Positions 33,370 through 45,204 of a stretch of 64,000 nt of DNA are shown one piece after another. The DNA is from Sabellastarte sp. h YS-2021 (Eukaryota; Annelida; Polychaeta; Sabellida; Sabellidae). A program made the translations under genes and the position numbers. The notes under the pieces are model-generated. The model worked only from the letters and a program-made list of their open reading frames with translations, did no database searches and was not told the DNA's origin. Positions within the stretch are counted from its first letter, which is position 1; each line of letters begins with the position of its first letter. The stretch covers positions 26,913,615-26,977,614 of the forward strand of contig OZ024940.1 in the NCBI GenBank assembly GCA_964017235.1. Direction: 5' to 3'.

Positions 33370-35440
33370 AAATGACTACCAGCTACGTATGCTTGGTTGG
33401 AATATTTTTATTATCTTGTCAGAAAATAAAAAATCTTGTCACTAAAGAACACGCACACCCTCCCCCCTTATTTCCCCCTCAATAATGCACCATTTTTCTT
33501 GTGAATGACTCATGATGTTATGCGTCAACCAAATGATTCAACTTTAAATAATTTTCTCAGTATTATCAAATTAAGCATTTTACAATTATATCAGATCCAA
33601 TGCTAAATAACGTACATCCAAGATTTTGGAGAAAGCCAGATATGAAGTGTGACGTTAGATACAAACCAAATCACATAATTGTGCATGAAACTCTAATAAA
33701 TTAAATTAAATTAAAATTTTACATCGAAATTTTAGATCAAGTTGTGTGACATTTTAATATATCATTTCACTGTCTAAAAATACTTCTAGAAAGGAAATTT
33801 AAACCATACTTGAGACAAAAAATGCCACATAAATGGCACATTTTACCCAATGGCCATTTCCTTCCCTAATTTCGAAATTGTAATCTGATTTTTGCCAATA
33901 TATATTCACAAACTTTTCATAGTAACATGTTAAGTGATATAAATAATTAATAAAATAACAATAAATAATTTTAAAACTAATATCTTAATTATAGACATTA
34001 CTGTTACATGTTGCAAATATTTTGCAAATGTTCAAAAATAACAATTCATTTACTTACATGGATTCAAACAGCCACAAACATTAAAGACGTCTGTATTTCA
34101 TACAACGATATGTACACAACATATATATATATATCAAATAGTTGATTCATGGGCTGTAACTTATTCCAATATTTACGGAATCCAAAACAAAGTGGTTTCT
34201 TTTACAAGTAGCCATAAAACTGATAGTTGTAAATTTATTGGGGTTGATAATGCCACGCATACTCAAGTGTTTTTGCAGCATAAAAAAAATATCAACTTTA
34301 TCCTTAATTTACGAATAAGATATAATAGCATTTACACAAGTGGACACAAAGATAAACTGGACACGAAGACGGTATTCTGACTTTGGCTCGTTTTAGAGGT
34401 ACAAATAATTAAATTGCACAATATAAAAAACCAATGACTTGAGAAGCATTTGTTTAAGTGTACTCTATTTCTTAGTTTGTGCAGTTTTGTTGTTTACACC
34501 GCTTACATTTGAAAATTTCTAAGGACCGTTGTGTCCACCCGCGTAATGGAAACTGGTTTTTTTTTTTTTTTTTTTTTGGGGGGGGGATTTTAAAACTATT
34601 TGAATTTAACAGTTACTCTTATAAGGTCTATCATAGCGTATGAGATACTCTAAGCAGTCTAAGGTGTACCTATACATGTACACATTGAATAAGATTTGGT
34701 AGCCAGGTCGATCTGGACAGGAAAGCAGTGAGGTGGAGTGTCTTATCTTACTGAATGTACTGGTAAATTTATTTATATCTGGATTTCTAGTGAATTAATC
34801 AAAGATAAAATGGCAACCTAAATGAACAAGCTTACATGGACCATTTATTTTTCCAAGCAAATACTGTATTAAGGTCAGGTTCAATTCAAACACAACCAAG
34901 AGCACTCGATGAGGGCATACCTCCGCCACGGCATGTATGATTCTGTAAAAATGGCTCAACAATAAGTGAATGAGAATACCCGGATCTTGATATATGGTTT
35001 TTTTTTCGAGGCAGACCAGGGGCCATCTTTTGAGTTGTTTCATGAAGAAATGACCAGTAATATTTGCATAATCCTGCTAACAAACATGAAAATAATACCT
35101 CCATGACGGCTGCAAAAACTGAAGTCTTTATACTAAATGGTCCCCTTACTGAGGATACGTTTAGTACTTTTTTTTGCATTTTGTTTGTAAATACAGACTA
35201 ATATAACTAATTGTTCATACAAAGTTTTATCGTATGTATTCTATAAATGTCCCTAGGGTGTTGCATTTTTAACATGGGGAGGGGCGACTATTGGATATTT
35301 AGTGGCTGCCTACCAGTAAACACCCATGCTGAAGTTAATATATTGAAGCAGCTTAAGATTTTATTCTTCTACCAACAGATTGTCAAATGATATCCAGTAC
35401 AAATAATAATTGAGAAGCATGTTGTCACATTTGTTTCAAA
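33370..35440. other. No gene seen; upstream flank of caveolin B
   Basis: AT-rich. A (T)n(G)n tract lies at about 34557-34587 and a short AT microsatellite near 34121. Small ORFs show no domain or splice context. Confidence 0.45.
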
Positions 35441-35472
35441 GCTTTAGTGGTGGTGGACCAGTTCACGCCCGG

Positions 35473-35637
35473 GTACCAATTCACGTCCACCCTCAATTTT
35501 CTTGAAGATTTATGATTTTTCATAGAGAAGATGTTTACCAACTTCTAGATAATCATCAAATTGATCATATACATTTGCAATTTATTGTTTAACTGTGATT
35601 GTTTTGGATAAATTTAGTGGTGGGCGTGAATTGGTAC
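35473..35637. mobile_element. Inner inverted-repeat unit 1 (165 bp)
   Basis: The ends are GTACCAATTCACGTCCACC and GGTGGGCGTGAATTGGTAC, 19-bp inverted repeats with one mismatch. They are themselves similar to the outer arms, so this may be a smaller copy of the same family. Confidence 0.7.
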
Positions 35638-35639
35638 CC

Positions 35640-37125
35640 GGTGTAGCGCCAGATTTTACACCCCACATAAAATGCATGGGGGTGTAATATATGGCAAGTT
35701 TACTTGCCATATTTTACACCCCTTGCCATATTCTACACCCCCCTGCCATATTTTACACCCCTTGGTGGATTTCTTTACAGTTGCTGTATTATGAAATAAG
35801 TGAAGTTCAACATCTATAAACATCCACAAATTAAGCATTAAAACTGAAAGACAGTAATTCCTTTGCTTACAAATTGTTATATGTCTAAGAATAACAAACT
35901 GAATGAAATAAAATATATTAAGTGTTAATACAGATGGACAAAATCCTTTCAATATATTTTCCTTTGAAGTGACAGGCCAACTCATTGTTGTTGATTTGTA
36001 TTCACTAGGCTAGTCCCTAATTGAAAATATCCCAATTGTTGTCTTAAGTCACCATAGCCCTTTGATTAAAATCTTGCTACTAGACCTGTAACTATGTGCA
36101 AGGCTTAACACTTCTGTGGCTTCTCACCTGGGACTTCTTGTTTATGAACTGTTAGTGTTTTCATTTATTGACTTTAAAAAGACTTACAGTAATAGGTGAT
36201 ACATAGGTAATTGTTCTATGATAAGTTAGTGATTAGTTAATTAGATAATCTATGCATTGTTTCTTTTGGTTGGATTTACATCACATAATGAACAAAATGG
36301 GTCCATTGACCAACTTAGCTCAGGCCTCTTATCTAGAAACCATGAACAAGCAAAAATGACATATGTACATAAACTAAATGAATTGTAATATGTTATTGAT
36401 ATCCATGAATATTGAAATATATTTTATGATATCTGAACACATTGGATGGTATTTTATTAACAGTAGTATTTTACATTTTTTTCTGTGTACTAATAATAAT
36501 GTAATAATAAAGTTCAAGAACATATTTACTTTGAATATAATATAAACCATACAAGCATATGTAAATGAAAGATATTTATGTTACATTATTAGGGAGGAGA
36601 AGTATCTCCCAAAAATACCTAAGAAAGAGTTTTTCAACAATACCAATTAATCCTGTTAGCTTAGCTAGTCACTTAACCACAAGTGAAACAAATCAAGTTG
36701 AAAAGAATGCTAAAACAAAAGGCAAATCTAAGACTAATCCATTTACCAAGTCATATACATAGCCAAACAAATCAACTTAAAGAGTCTTGAAACAATCGAC
36801 ATGTCATAATCTACTCCAGTTTCTGTCACACCCCAGAAGTAAAACAAATCAAGTTCTAAGCAGTGATAACTGATTAGACAATTACAAACTCAATTGCAAT
36901 CTAACCAATAAAAGGTTTGCTTTTAATCCCCAATTAATTTGCTCTGTATGGCCCAGTAGGGGGTGTAACTTTTGATGGGGATGTAAAATATGGCAGCAAT
37001 ATTTTACACCCCCTAAATCCCCCATTGTTAGGGGTGTAAAATATGATTGCCATATAATGCACCCCCTTAAAAGATCAAAGAGAGGGTGTAAAATATGGCA
37101 GGGGTGTAAAATATGGCGTTACACC
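35640..37125. mobile_element. Inner inverted-repeat unit 2 (about 1.49 kb)
   Basis: The left end GGTGTAGCGCCAGATTTTAC and the right end (reverse complement GGTGTAACGCCATATTTTAC) are inverted. Both ends carry several 'gccatattttacacccc' blocks in opposite orientation. The 1.2 kb centre is AT-rich and has no recognisable transposase. Confidence 0.7.
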
Positions 37126-37309
37126 GGGCGTGAACTGGTCCACCACCACTATATTTTCATAATTTATCTCTATTATCGGCCGTTTTTACCGCAAACCGGA
37201 AATACCAGTGAACCCCCATTTTGTAGATTTATAGAAGCATTTGTCCTTGACATTTCACAAAGAAATGTAAGGCGGGCGTTCACTGGTAGGCGGGCGTTTA
37301 CTGGTAAAA

Positions 37310-37690
37310 AGCTACTAAAAAATCTGTTTCGTGTCCAGTGGCAATGGGCGATAATGGACACGATCAGCCTTGATCTCGCATGCCAGCATGTATGATGGGG
37401 AGACAGCTTAAAATATTGGAAACAAACCTTAAATATGAGGAAATTATAAAGCTTTATCTCGCATTTTTGCATGTTTTAATGCGTCTGTGATCAAAACTCC
37501 CATGTTTTGTTCTGACTTTCTTTATATTTCCCGTAAGCGGTATTCGATTGGGGAAGTACTAAAACGCATCTTTTTTCGGAATCCTGGTGCTGGCTGTCGA
37601 GAGGGATGTAAAACCCCGAAATATGAATTTTGTAGAGAGGGAGGGGGCGATTAATTGGGAGGGGGTGTTTTGTACGGATAAACATGGTAC
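37310..37690 (-). repeat. Dispersed repeat, partner of 1255-1630
   Basis: Reverse complement of the 1255-1630 family, about 370 bp. Other relatives flank caveolin A exons 2-3. Confidence 0.55.
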
Positions 37691-37699
37691 ATAACGAAC

Positions 37700-38140
37700 A
37701 TAAAATAACTGTTGTATATTCTTAAATTTGCACTGTGAACACGTTGATAGCAGCTGAACTTGTTTCAAATAGAATACTGATGATCAGAAACCCCACCTGA
37801 GTTGAGATTAATGCAGTGTCATGGAGAAGTTTTCCACTGTAATTCATGTGATGATATAAATGTGTTAAGTACAAGTACGTTTCTTTCAAGTATCAACTGG
37901 GTGTTAGTTTAAGTCTTCAAACATATCTAGAACAAAATACTGTTAAATGTTTTATTTCCAGACTTTAAGTCATAACCTTAGATATGTGACTAGTTTCAAG
38001 GAGCCACACCTTTAAGTACCATACCTACTTCACCACGAAGTGCAATAAAATTACAAATACCAAAACTAAAAGACAGGGAAGTTTTACACAAAATAGGCCT
38101 AGTCTTTCAAGGTTGTTTCTTACAACACAGACTTCGTAAA
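37700..38140. other. No gene seen
   Basis: No recognised feature. Confidence 0.4.
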
Positions 38141-38149
38141 AGAAAAATT

Positions 38150-38290
38150 AACAAGGCCAAAAGGAGTTTCGGTCTGCACTAAGGCGGTCACCCATCCAAG
38201 TACTAATGTTGCCCATTGCTGCTTAACCTCAATGATGAGACAGGTACTCCTCACACTACGTCACAATTCATGAAAGTCCGGAGACCAAAA
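38150..38290 (-). mobile_element. 5S-rRNA-like SINE head
   Basis: The reverse complement contains TTAGTACTTGGATGGGTGAC and an AAGCAGCAATGGGC-type segment. These correspond to the internal control region of animal 5S rRNA (AGCTAAGCAG...GTTAGTACTTGGATGGGAGAC). The rest of the 5S gene is missing. A second copy sits at 59529-59770. 5S-derived heads define SINE3-type elements. Confidence 0.7.
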
Positions 38291-38299
38291 AAAAAAAAA

Positions 38300-39000
38300 A
38301 AAAAAAATTTAAAAATGCAAAGACAAAGTGATCTCTAGAAGCATGAGCCTGCCTAGAGCTCGCGCTTAAAAAGTCACAGTTGGGGTTTTATGTCCCATTC
38401 AGCTGAATGCTAGCATTTTGCATATCATATAAAGTTAAGCTCAAGTGGTACCAGTTCTGAGGGCCCACCTGCTTCAAGAATAATGGTGTATTTTTGCTGG
38501 TATTAGCGGAAGTGAGACATATAACTGCAGCCCGTTTCTGTGGGTATTTGATGTACTAGTGATACAAGTAACATGGTACTCAGTACCTGAAATTAAGTCA
38601 CACAGCTAAATTGTTTTAACTTAACCATGAAGTCATTTGGAGTAAGTTTACGTTACAAGGATGCGAGACCAGTCTCAGCTTAGTCTCAGCACATGCTCAT
38701 GAATACAAAGGAGAGATTGGGTCTCAGCTGAACACATATTCATGTCATCTGTTCTTTGTTAGATGGGGAAAAGTAAACCAATAATAGCATCACAGCTACC
38801 CAGAAGTATCCTGTATGACAAGTTATTTTCACATTTATGCAGTCAATGTAACCTCTTCAGGTCAAAGGTGAAATCAAGGACACACCAGGACATTTCACAG
38901 CTATACTCCAAACCAATATCCCGCCCAGGTATGAACTTCCTATGCCTTATGGTTTTATAGATATGACCCGGGCAAGATTCTAAAGGTCAAGATCACTGCA
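38300..39000. other. No gene seen; fragments of other families
   Basis: 38640-38760 has 'tctcag'-rich sequence like the element at 19968. 38870-39000 has one degenerate unit of the 145-bp 'aggtca' repeat seen at 44160-44900. Confidence 0.45.
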
Positions 39001-39011
39001 ATAAAAGTCAA

Positions 39012-39312
39012 TTTATTTATTTATTTGGGGTTTTACGTCGCTTTCAACACTGTACAGGTCATATCACGACGGGTAGTTGGAAGGGCAGTGGAAACCAGTT
39101 GGTCAAGGTTCTGTATTGTAAACTGCCGACCAATGGCAAGCAACTACCAGCTTTCCCACTTGAGGCCGTGCCGGTAAACCCAGGCCTCCGAGGTGGGAGG
39201 CGCGAGTGTTACCACTCTGCCACCCCCCACCCCCCTCCCCCGCTAGAGCCATGAACCGAACCCCGGCCTCAGAGGTGGGAGGCGAGTGTTACCACTCTGC
39301 CACCGTGGCCCC
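39012..39312 (-). mobile_element. tRNA-derived SINE (family 1) with duplicated head
   Basis: It is flanked by a 14-bp target duplication with one mismatch (GCAATAAAAGTCAA at 38998-39011, GCAATAAAGGTCAA at 39313-39326). The tRNA-like head is present twice (about 39160-39225 and 39258-39312), separated by a C-rich bridge. Confidence 0.88.
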
Positions 39313-39329
39313 GCAATAAAGGTCAAATC

Positions 39330-40305
39330 ATGGTCAAACCATGACACTGCACACTTCCATCCCCAATCACTATCTCTCCAAAGTTTTACAGTCCAACATT
39401 ACTACAGCAAGGTCAAAGGCGAAGTGAAGATTAATACATGACGTTCAACACCTACACCCCCAACCAATATTTTTGCCCAATGGTTTCCGAAATACAGTGT
39501 CAAAATCTGCCCAGCAATATGGCAAGGGTGGAAACAACACCATACAGCCTTTAAGGGCTGTCGGGTAAAAAAACAACAATTTAAATGCTTGTATATAATT
39601 GCATTGTAATTTTTTATACATTAAATATTATCAAGGATAATTCTGTCCTGTTTACTAGGTCAATACAACCAAACACTAAGCAACACTGGCTGAGGTGTAT
39701 CATACTTCCAGAGAACTATACATGTATTATATTTCAACTATACCAGCAGATTCTAAGGTGAATAAATATTTATATATATATTTTTAAATAAAATAATTTT
39801 TTTAAATGATACAGCCATTGGAAAGGCTATGTACAAGTGGGCATGGCATATTTTCTTGTCTGAGGTCATAAACTACAATTATTTACATTTACACAGTGTT
39901 ATTACCTCAATATCTGCACAGGTCTTAAGGATTTATAAATATGGTTTACTGCACCCTCAAAGGCCACAGAGCTCTTTAGCTTTTATTGCATGCACATTTT
40001 ATGGATGTGAGGTAGAACCAATATAATCTAATCTAATCAAACTCCTGTAGTGTTTAACCTCTCTGAGCAAACACTGTAGACAAAACGGCAAGCATTCCAA
40101 CATGCACTTAGTGTTACTGCAGTTAAATGGTCGATTAAGCTTGACAAAATTTGACTGGTTATTACAATTTTATGGCTATGAACTGGTTTTAAAGACAATT
40201 TGTACCTATTCACGATATTCTAAGTGACTGTCCCAATGTCCTGTTGAAAATACCTAGAATATCGTGAATAGCTAAAAAGGATTTCAAGAAACACTGGAAT
40301 TGTAT
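39330..40305. other. No gene seen
   Basis: 39330-39540 carries one to two degenerate units of the 145-bp 'aggtca' repeat. The rest is AT-rich and featureless. Confidence 0.4.
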
Positions 40306-40310
40306 TTAAA

Positions 40311-41327
40311 CTAGAAATAGGACGCCTTGTTGATAGTAGATGCGAATAGAAACAGGATAGCACAGAAGAACACACATTATCATGTGTAATGTCCACCCCA
40401 TGAACCTTTTGCCAAAATTGTACAGTAGTCTTACAAGACCCTGTTTCATTTGTAAAATATATCAATGATGCTTAAATATTTATTAGTGTACATGTAAATT
40501 ATTTCAGCTTCATGCCTTTTTGCATTGGTTGGGTTGAAAATTTTGACGAAATGACTCTATCTTGCACGGTTAAGAAGATAGAAGCAAATTCCTGTTTTTC
40601 TATTTTTGGCAAAAATTCGAAAAATCAAAATGGCCGCCATTTTTGGGGAGGGGAAATTTTTTTTGAAAATTGCAAAGAGTACATACCTTAGATACCCTGT
40701 GGGTCGAAAATTTCGACGAAATCGCTCTATCTCGCACGGTTAAGGAGATAGAAGCAAATTTGTGTTTTGCCATTTTTGGCAAAAATTCGAAAATTCAAAA
40801 TGGCCGTCATTTTTGGGGAGGGGAAAATTTTTTGAAAATTGCAAAGAGTACATTCCTTAGATACCCTGTGGGTCGAAAATTTCGACGAAATCGCTCTATC
40901 TCGCACGGTTTAGAATATATGAGCACATTTGCCTTTTTCAGTATTCAAAATAGCTAATTACTCATTTATTTAATTAATTACTCACTCATCTATGAAGCAA
41001 TTCCCCCCAAAAGCAATCCCATACAAGCTATTAACCCAATGAACCTCCATACCAAATTTCAGAAAGCTAGGCTTAATAGCATTCCTTAAAATGTCTGGAA
41101 ACCAAAGAGCTACTCAAAAGTAGCAAAGTAGCTATTACTCAGTTAGCTATAGAGCTATCATCACCAAAAGCAATCCCATACAAGCTATTAACCCAATAAA
41201 CCTGCATGCCAAATTTGGTAAAGATAGGATAAGAACTGTTGCCTAAAATGTCTGGAAACCAAGTGGGACGCCGGACGCCGGAAAAAGCAAAAATAATATG
41301 TCCACCCCCCAGTGGGGTGGACATAAT
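40311..41327 (-). mobile_element. Non-autonomous Helitron-like element, short array
   Basis: The minus strand ends in GTCCTATTTCTAG at 40311 followed by T. The far end is a palindrome (TGTCCACCCC ... GGGGTGGACA) near 41300-41325. The core has only about 2.3 units of the 169-170 bp repeat (boundaries near 40557, 40727, 40896). Both flanking parts match the much larger element at 52377-56308 closely. Confidence 0.75.
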
Positions 41328-41334
41328 TCCACTT

Positions 41335-41910
41335 AGAAGAGCGTTCTAGTAAACAAGAGTTCCGCTTAAAATGGTCCATCTGAGTATTGGACGGAGGAGT
41401 TTTCAAACCAATTATGCCACATGTTTACAAAGTCACAGTGTTGTCAAAATAGACTGCGCGGCCTGATTTAGCCCATGCTTGAACATGCGCACACAGGAAT
41501 TCAGGGGTGAGTGTGTTAACACTCCACCATCATGGCATTTATAAAGCACTAAATTTGCGTGAAGTGCGGATATCTGGATGAGAGGACAGCCCAATCTTTC
41601 AAACAGGTAGATTTAACCGAAATAGCCTCTGAGCACCAGTGTGACTAGAATGGAGACCTGCTTTGCTGAAAAGGCGGGTTTTTAAGATGACTTCTGAAAC
41701 CATAGTTACTGTATCCTGTGAGCCGATGGTTTGAGGAAGCCGATTGTCCATGCAAGGGGCCAGGAAACTAGGAAACTAAAACGGCATCTGGCAAGTCCTT
41801 TAAGAGCGTTTTGAGGAAATCTGCTGGATTTGAGTACATCCATGTGGATTGACATAAATTGACTGCAACAAACAATTCCATGTTCCAGGCTTATTTATCA
41901 AGCCAAGCAA
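41335..41910. other. No gene seen
   Basis: No recognised feature. Confidence 0.4.
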
Positions 41911-41914
41911 TAAT

Positions 41915-42640
41915 ACATGTACAATAAAACACGTGTGGGTATGAAAAACTACCACCTGACAAATTATGTAACAAAAATAGTAATTATATCACAGCTTATG
42001 TTAACTCACCAGCTGACAAATTAAGTAACATAAAAGCAGTAACTATATCACAGCTTATCATATGTTAACTCACCACCTGACAAATTAAGTAACAAAAACC
42101 GTAACTATATCACAGTTTATAACAAGTTAACTCACCACCTGACAAATTATGTAACAAAAATAGTAATTATATCACAGCTTATGTTAACTCACCAGCTGAC
42201 AAATTAGGTAACATAAAAGCAGTAACTATATCACAGCTTATCATACGTTAACTCAACACCTGGCAAATTAAGTAACAAAAACAGTAACTAAATCACAGTT
42301 TATAATAAGTTAACTCACCACCTGACAAATTAAGTAACAAAAAACAGTTACTATATCACAGCTTATCACATGTTAACTCATCACCTGACAAATTAAGTAA
42401 CAAAAACAGTAACTAAATCACAGTTTATAATAAGTTAACTCAACACCTGACAAATTAAGTAACAAAAAACAGTTACTATATCACAGCTTATCACATGTTA
42501 ACTCATCACCTGACAAATTAAGTAACAAAAACAGTAACTATATCACAGCTTATCATACGTTAACTCACCACCAGACAAATTAAGTAACAAAAAAACAGTT
42601 ACTATATCACAGTTTATCATGAGTTAACTCATAACAGTAA
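41915..42640. repeat. Eleven-copy tandem array, about 62 bp
   Basis: The block 'acaaatta' within 'ccacctgacaaattaagtaac' recurs at 41959, 42016, 42080, 42142, 42199, 42263, 42325, 42388, 42450, 42513 and 42575. Early copies are spaced 57, 64, 62, 57, 64, 62, a 183-bp higher-order period of three monomers. Confidence 0.92.
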
Positions 42641-42649
42641 CTGTATCAT

Positions 42650-43400
42650 AACATGCCTTAACTATTTTTTCTCCAAAGAAAATCAACAGAAGCTGAATTC
42701 ATTAAAAGGGCTAAAGTCTTAGGCTAATGTCTGAGCTTTCGCCAATAATAGGGCAACTACGCGGACCACACACAAATATATGAACTACTTTTGAAGACTC
42801 CAGTGCCTCTTGCATCGGGCTCAAAGTTAGATCGAAACTCGAGTCTTAAAATTAGACTTTAAATTTGAGCTGATTTCTGGCTCAACCTGATCTGGATCCC
42901 TTTTGTAAATAAAAGCCGTGGTGGTTTTAAAAAAAGGGCAATATTTTGGAAATTTAAGGTAATATTACAACAAAACCATCCTTTAATATAATACTGTGTG
43001 TAAATAAATATTAACTACTAAATAAACAAATGCAACTTAAATACAAACTGGAAGGCACCCTGAGATGCTGCAAATAAACTGGCCACTAGTTGTTCACTTT
43101 AAAAAAATTATTAGTAATTTTTACTTCTTTAAATAAAATCGAGTCTTATAAATTCAGGAGTTTTACTCTAAATGGCTTAAATACAAACATTTCCACCAAA
43201 GTCCAGTTTTTAATGTTCTCTCCTATTGTCATCATCCCAAGTTTTCTGCAGATGTCGTTTAACTTTCAAATCACTGAAAATAGAAAAAAAATATACACTC
43301 AGAACAAGAATTTACAAAGATAGCTACATAGTTGCATTTACAGTGAAAATTGACTGCAGATCTAATTTGGTACTTTTAGCAAAATGAAGGAGGTACCCAC
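42650..43400. other. No gene assigned; one possible exon-like segment
   Basis: 42700-42915 is a fragment of the CTCAG-rich element family. At about 43215-43277 the minus strand has an acceptor-like TATTTTCAG followed by a short open stretch, DLKVKRHLQKTWDDDNRREH and a stop. It would need a phase that the last supported exon (45441-45484) does not provide, so it is not called. Confidence 0.35.
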
Positions 43401-43404
43401 GCAC

Positions 43405-43880
43405 GTACCCACGTGTGCTCGATTAATCGTCGGTAACAATCTGCCACTGTGGCCTAGCGGGTAACACACTTGTCTAGGAACTCAGAGGACGTGGGTTCAA
43501 TCCCAGGTACAGGCAGATACATAGTGGCTCGGATGACCACTTAAAATGGCGGTCCTCTGTCATTGGGTCCTATCCCCAGTGGCAGGTTAAAGAACCTCAA
43601 GGACGTTGATAAATGGTCATCCTTGAGCCTCTATCTTCCAGTTAGGGGAATGTGAGTTACTTGTGAGTTGGGGCTGTACCTGTACAGTCGGATTGGTTAA
43701 ATAGCGCTTTGAGTCCTGTAGTATATGGAGATATTGCGCTGAGTATAAATACATAATAAAAATAATAATAATAATAATAACAATGTGGAATCGTGGTCGG
43801 TCACTTACATTTTCTAATGTTTGATTATTCAGCTGAACGCCTACCTTTCCGGATGTATCTCAATAACCATTTTGAGTTTG
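43405..43880. mobile_element. MITE copy split by a SINE
   Basis: The sequences on each side of the SINE at 43441-43777 (GCTCGATTAATCGTCGGT on the left, ATCGTGGTCGGTCACTTAC on the right) resemble 61228-61330, part of the MITE at 61212-61427. Confidence 0.5.
43441..43777 (+). mobile_element. tRNA-derived SINE (family 2)
   Basis: The tRNA-like head (A-box-like TGGCCTAGCGGG, B-box-like GGGTTCAATCC) is followed by a body ending in TAAATAGCGCTTTGAGTCC and an (AAT)n tail. A short duplication, TAACAAT, flanks it at 43434-43440 and 43778-43784. Confidence 0.82.
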
Positions 43881-43944
43881 TTTATATCATCTGAGTGGGT
43901 ACTTTTGGTAGATTTTAAATGTCGGAAACACCCTTAATTCTTAC

Positions 43945-44148
43945 CAGATTGACGTCGCATATACTCCATCCTGGAAAGTGTTTCTTGATATAGTAATCAA
44001 AAATAGCATCAGAGATGCCCGTACCCCACAGCCTGGGGAAATAGTTTTCATTACCATGAGATATAGAAGTAGTGAAACAGTACACAGATTGGGATACTTT
44101 CAGAGCAGTGTCAGTGTCCAAATAATGTTTAAGTAGAGAAAATAACAT
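43945..44148 (-). repeat. Dispersed repeat mimicking an exon
   Basis: The open stretch reading GISDAIFDYYIKKHFPGW looks like an exon with a CCCCAG acceptor and a GTAAGA donor, but the same DNA occurs at 5425-5480 and 15990-16150 outside any gene, so a repeat is the better call. Confidence 0.6.
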
Positions 44149-44159
44149 CTAAGAGAAAG

Positions 44160-44900
44160 AAACTGCATATACATCTACACACCCTAACCAATGTCCCTAC
44201 CAAGTACCAACTTCCTACACCGTACGGTTTCCAAGATATAGCCCAGACAACTTTTTATAGGTCAAGGTCACTATGGCAAGGTCAAAGGTCAAATCAATGT
44301 CAGACCATGATGTTGCACACCTACACACCCTAACCAATGTCCCTATCGAGTATTCACTTTCTAAACCTTAAGGTTTCCGATATATAGCCTGGACAAAATG
44401 TTAAAGGTCAAGGTCACTACTGCAAGGTAAAACGTCAAATCAAGGTCACACCATGATGCTGCACACCTACAATCCCCAACCAATGTCCCTGCCAAGTATC
44501 AACTTCCTACACCTTACGCTTTCCGAGATATAGCCCAAACAAAAATTTATAGGTCAAGGTCACTACGGCAACATCAAAGGTCAAATCAAGGTCACACCAT
44601 GACGTTGCACACCTACAACCCTAACCAATGTCCCTGCCAAGTATCACTTTCCTACACCTTACGGTTTCTGAGATACAGCCCGAACAAGATTTTCAAACCC
44701 AAGGTCACTACAGCAATGTCAAATCAAGGTCAGACCATGACGTTGCACACCTACACTCCATAACCAATGTCCCTACCAAGTATCAACTTTCTACACCTTA
44801 TGGTTTCCGAGATACAGGCCGGACAAATTTCTTCCCAGTGCCCGCCCGCCCACCTGGACACCATGGGTCAAAACAATACCCCGACAGCCCTTAAGGGCTG
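44160..44900 (+). repeat. Five-copy tandem array, about 145 bp, AGGTCA-rich
   Basis: The block 'ccaatgtccct' recurs at 44189, 44334, 44480, 44625 and 44764. Units contain AAGGTCAAAGGTCAAATCAA and TCAAGGTCA. Single relatives lie at 38870-39000, 39330-39480, 50225-50400 and, inverted, 58190-58260. Confidence 0.85.
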
Positions 44901-44904
44901 TGGA

Positions 44905-45200
44905 GTAACCATGGACTAAATTAATCAATTCTAAATTACCCCCAATTATCAAATACCTAAGCAGTTTCTGTCTGAGGCCAACACCTACACTAAAAGGGAT
45001 TTTCCAGTGGTTTAAAGTCGAATTATATTTTTGGATACAACTGCGCTTTGTTTTTGGAACATTTGGACTTTGCTTAATTACATTTACACTTTGTTCTCAC
45101 AGATTTGCACTTTATTTAAGTTTTTTTTCCTTTTTTTTTTTTTTTTTTGGTTAAATTACCTATAAGAACCAACTGCCTATACAAAATATGCAAAATGGCA
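44905..45200. other. No gene seen; poly-T at 45119-45149
   Basis: Contains a long T-rich tract and no exon. Confidence 0.45.
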
Positions 45201-45204
45201 GCCT

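Larger units (their letters stand above)
35445..37151. mobile_element. Nested inverted-repeat elements, outer unit
   Basis: The outer arms 35445-35472 and 37124-37151 are perfect 28-bp inverted repeats (first bases TAGTGGTGGTGGACCAGTTC). Inside are two further inverted-repeat units placed end to end (35473-35637 and 35640-37125). No coding sequence was seen. Confidence 0.8.

Noticed and set aside
32971..33375. 134-aa plus-strand ORF with repeated MMAQVTCNYLD
   Set aside because: It is the antisense of the 33-bp donor repeat in caveolin B.
43215..43277. Possible terminal exon (DLKVKRHLQKTWDDDNRREH and stop)
   Set aside because: It needs an incoming phase that exon 17 does not provide and has no domain support. 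Transcript data could revive it.
43945..44148. Possible downstream exon of the EGF gene (GISDAIFDYYIKKHFPGW, with acceptor and donor)
   Set aside because: The same DNA occurs at 5425-5480 and 15990-16150 outside genes, and its phase does not fit the last supported exon.
41915..44900. CRISPR-like array because of the regular repeats
   Set aside because: The repeats are contiguous with no unique spacers, and the context is eukaryotic.
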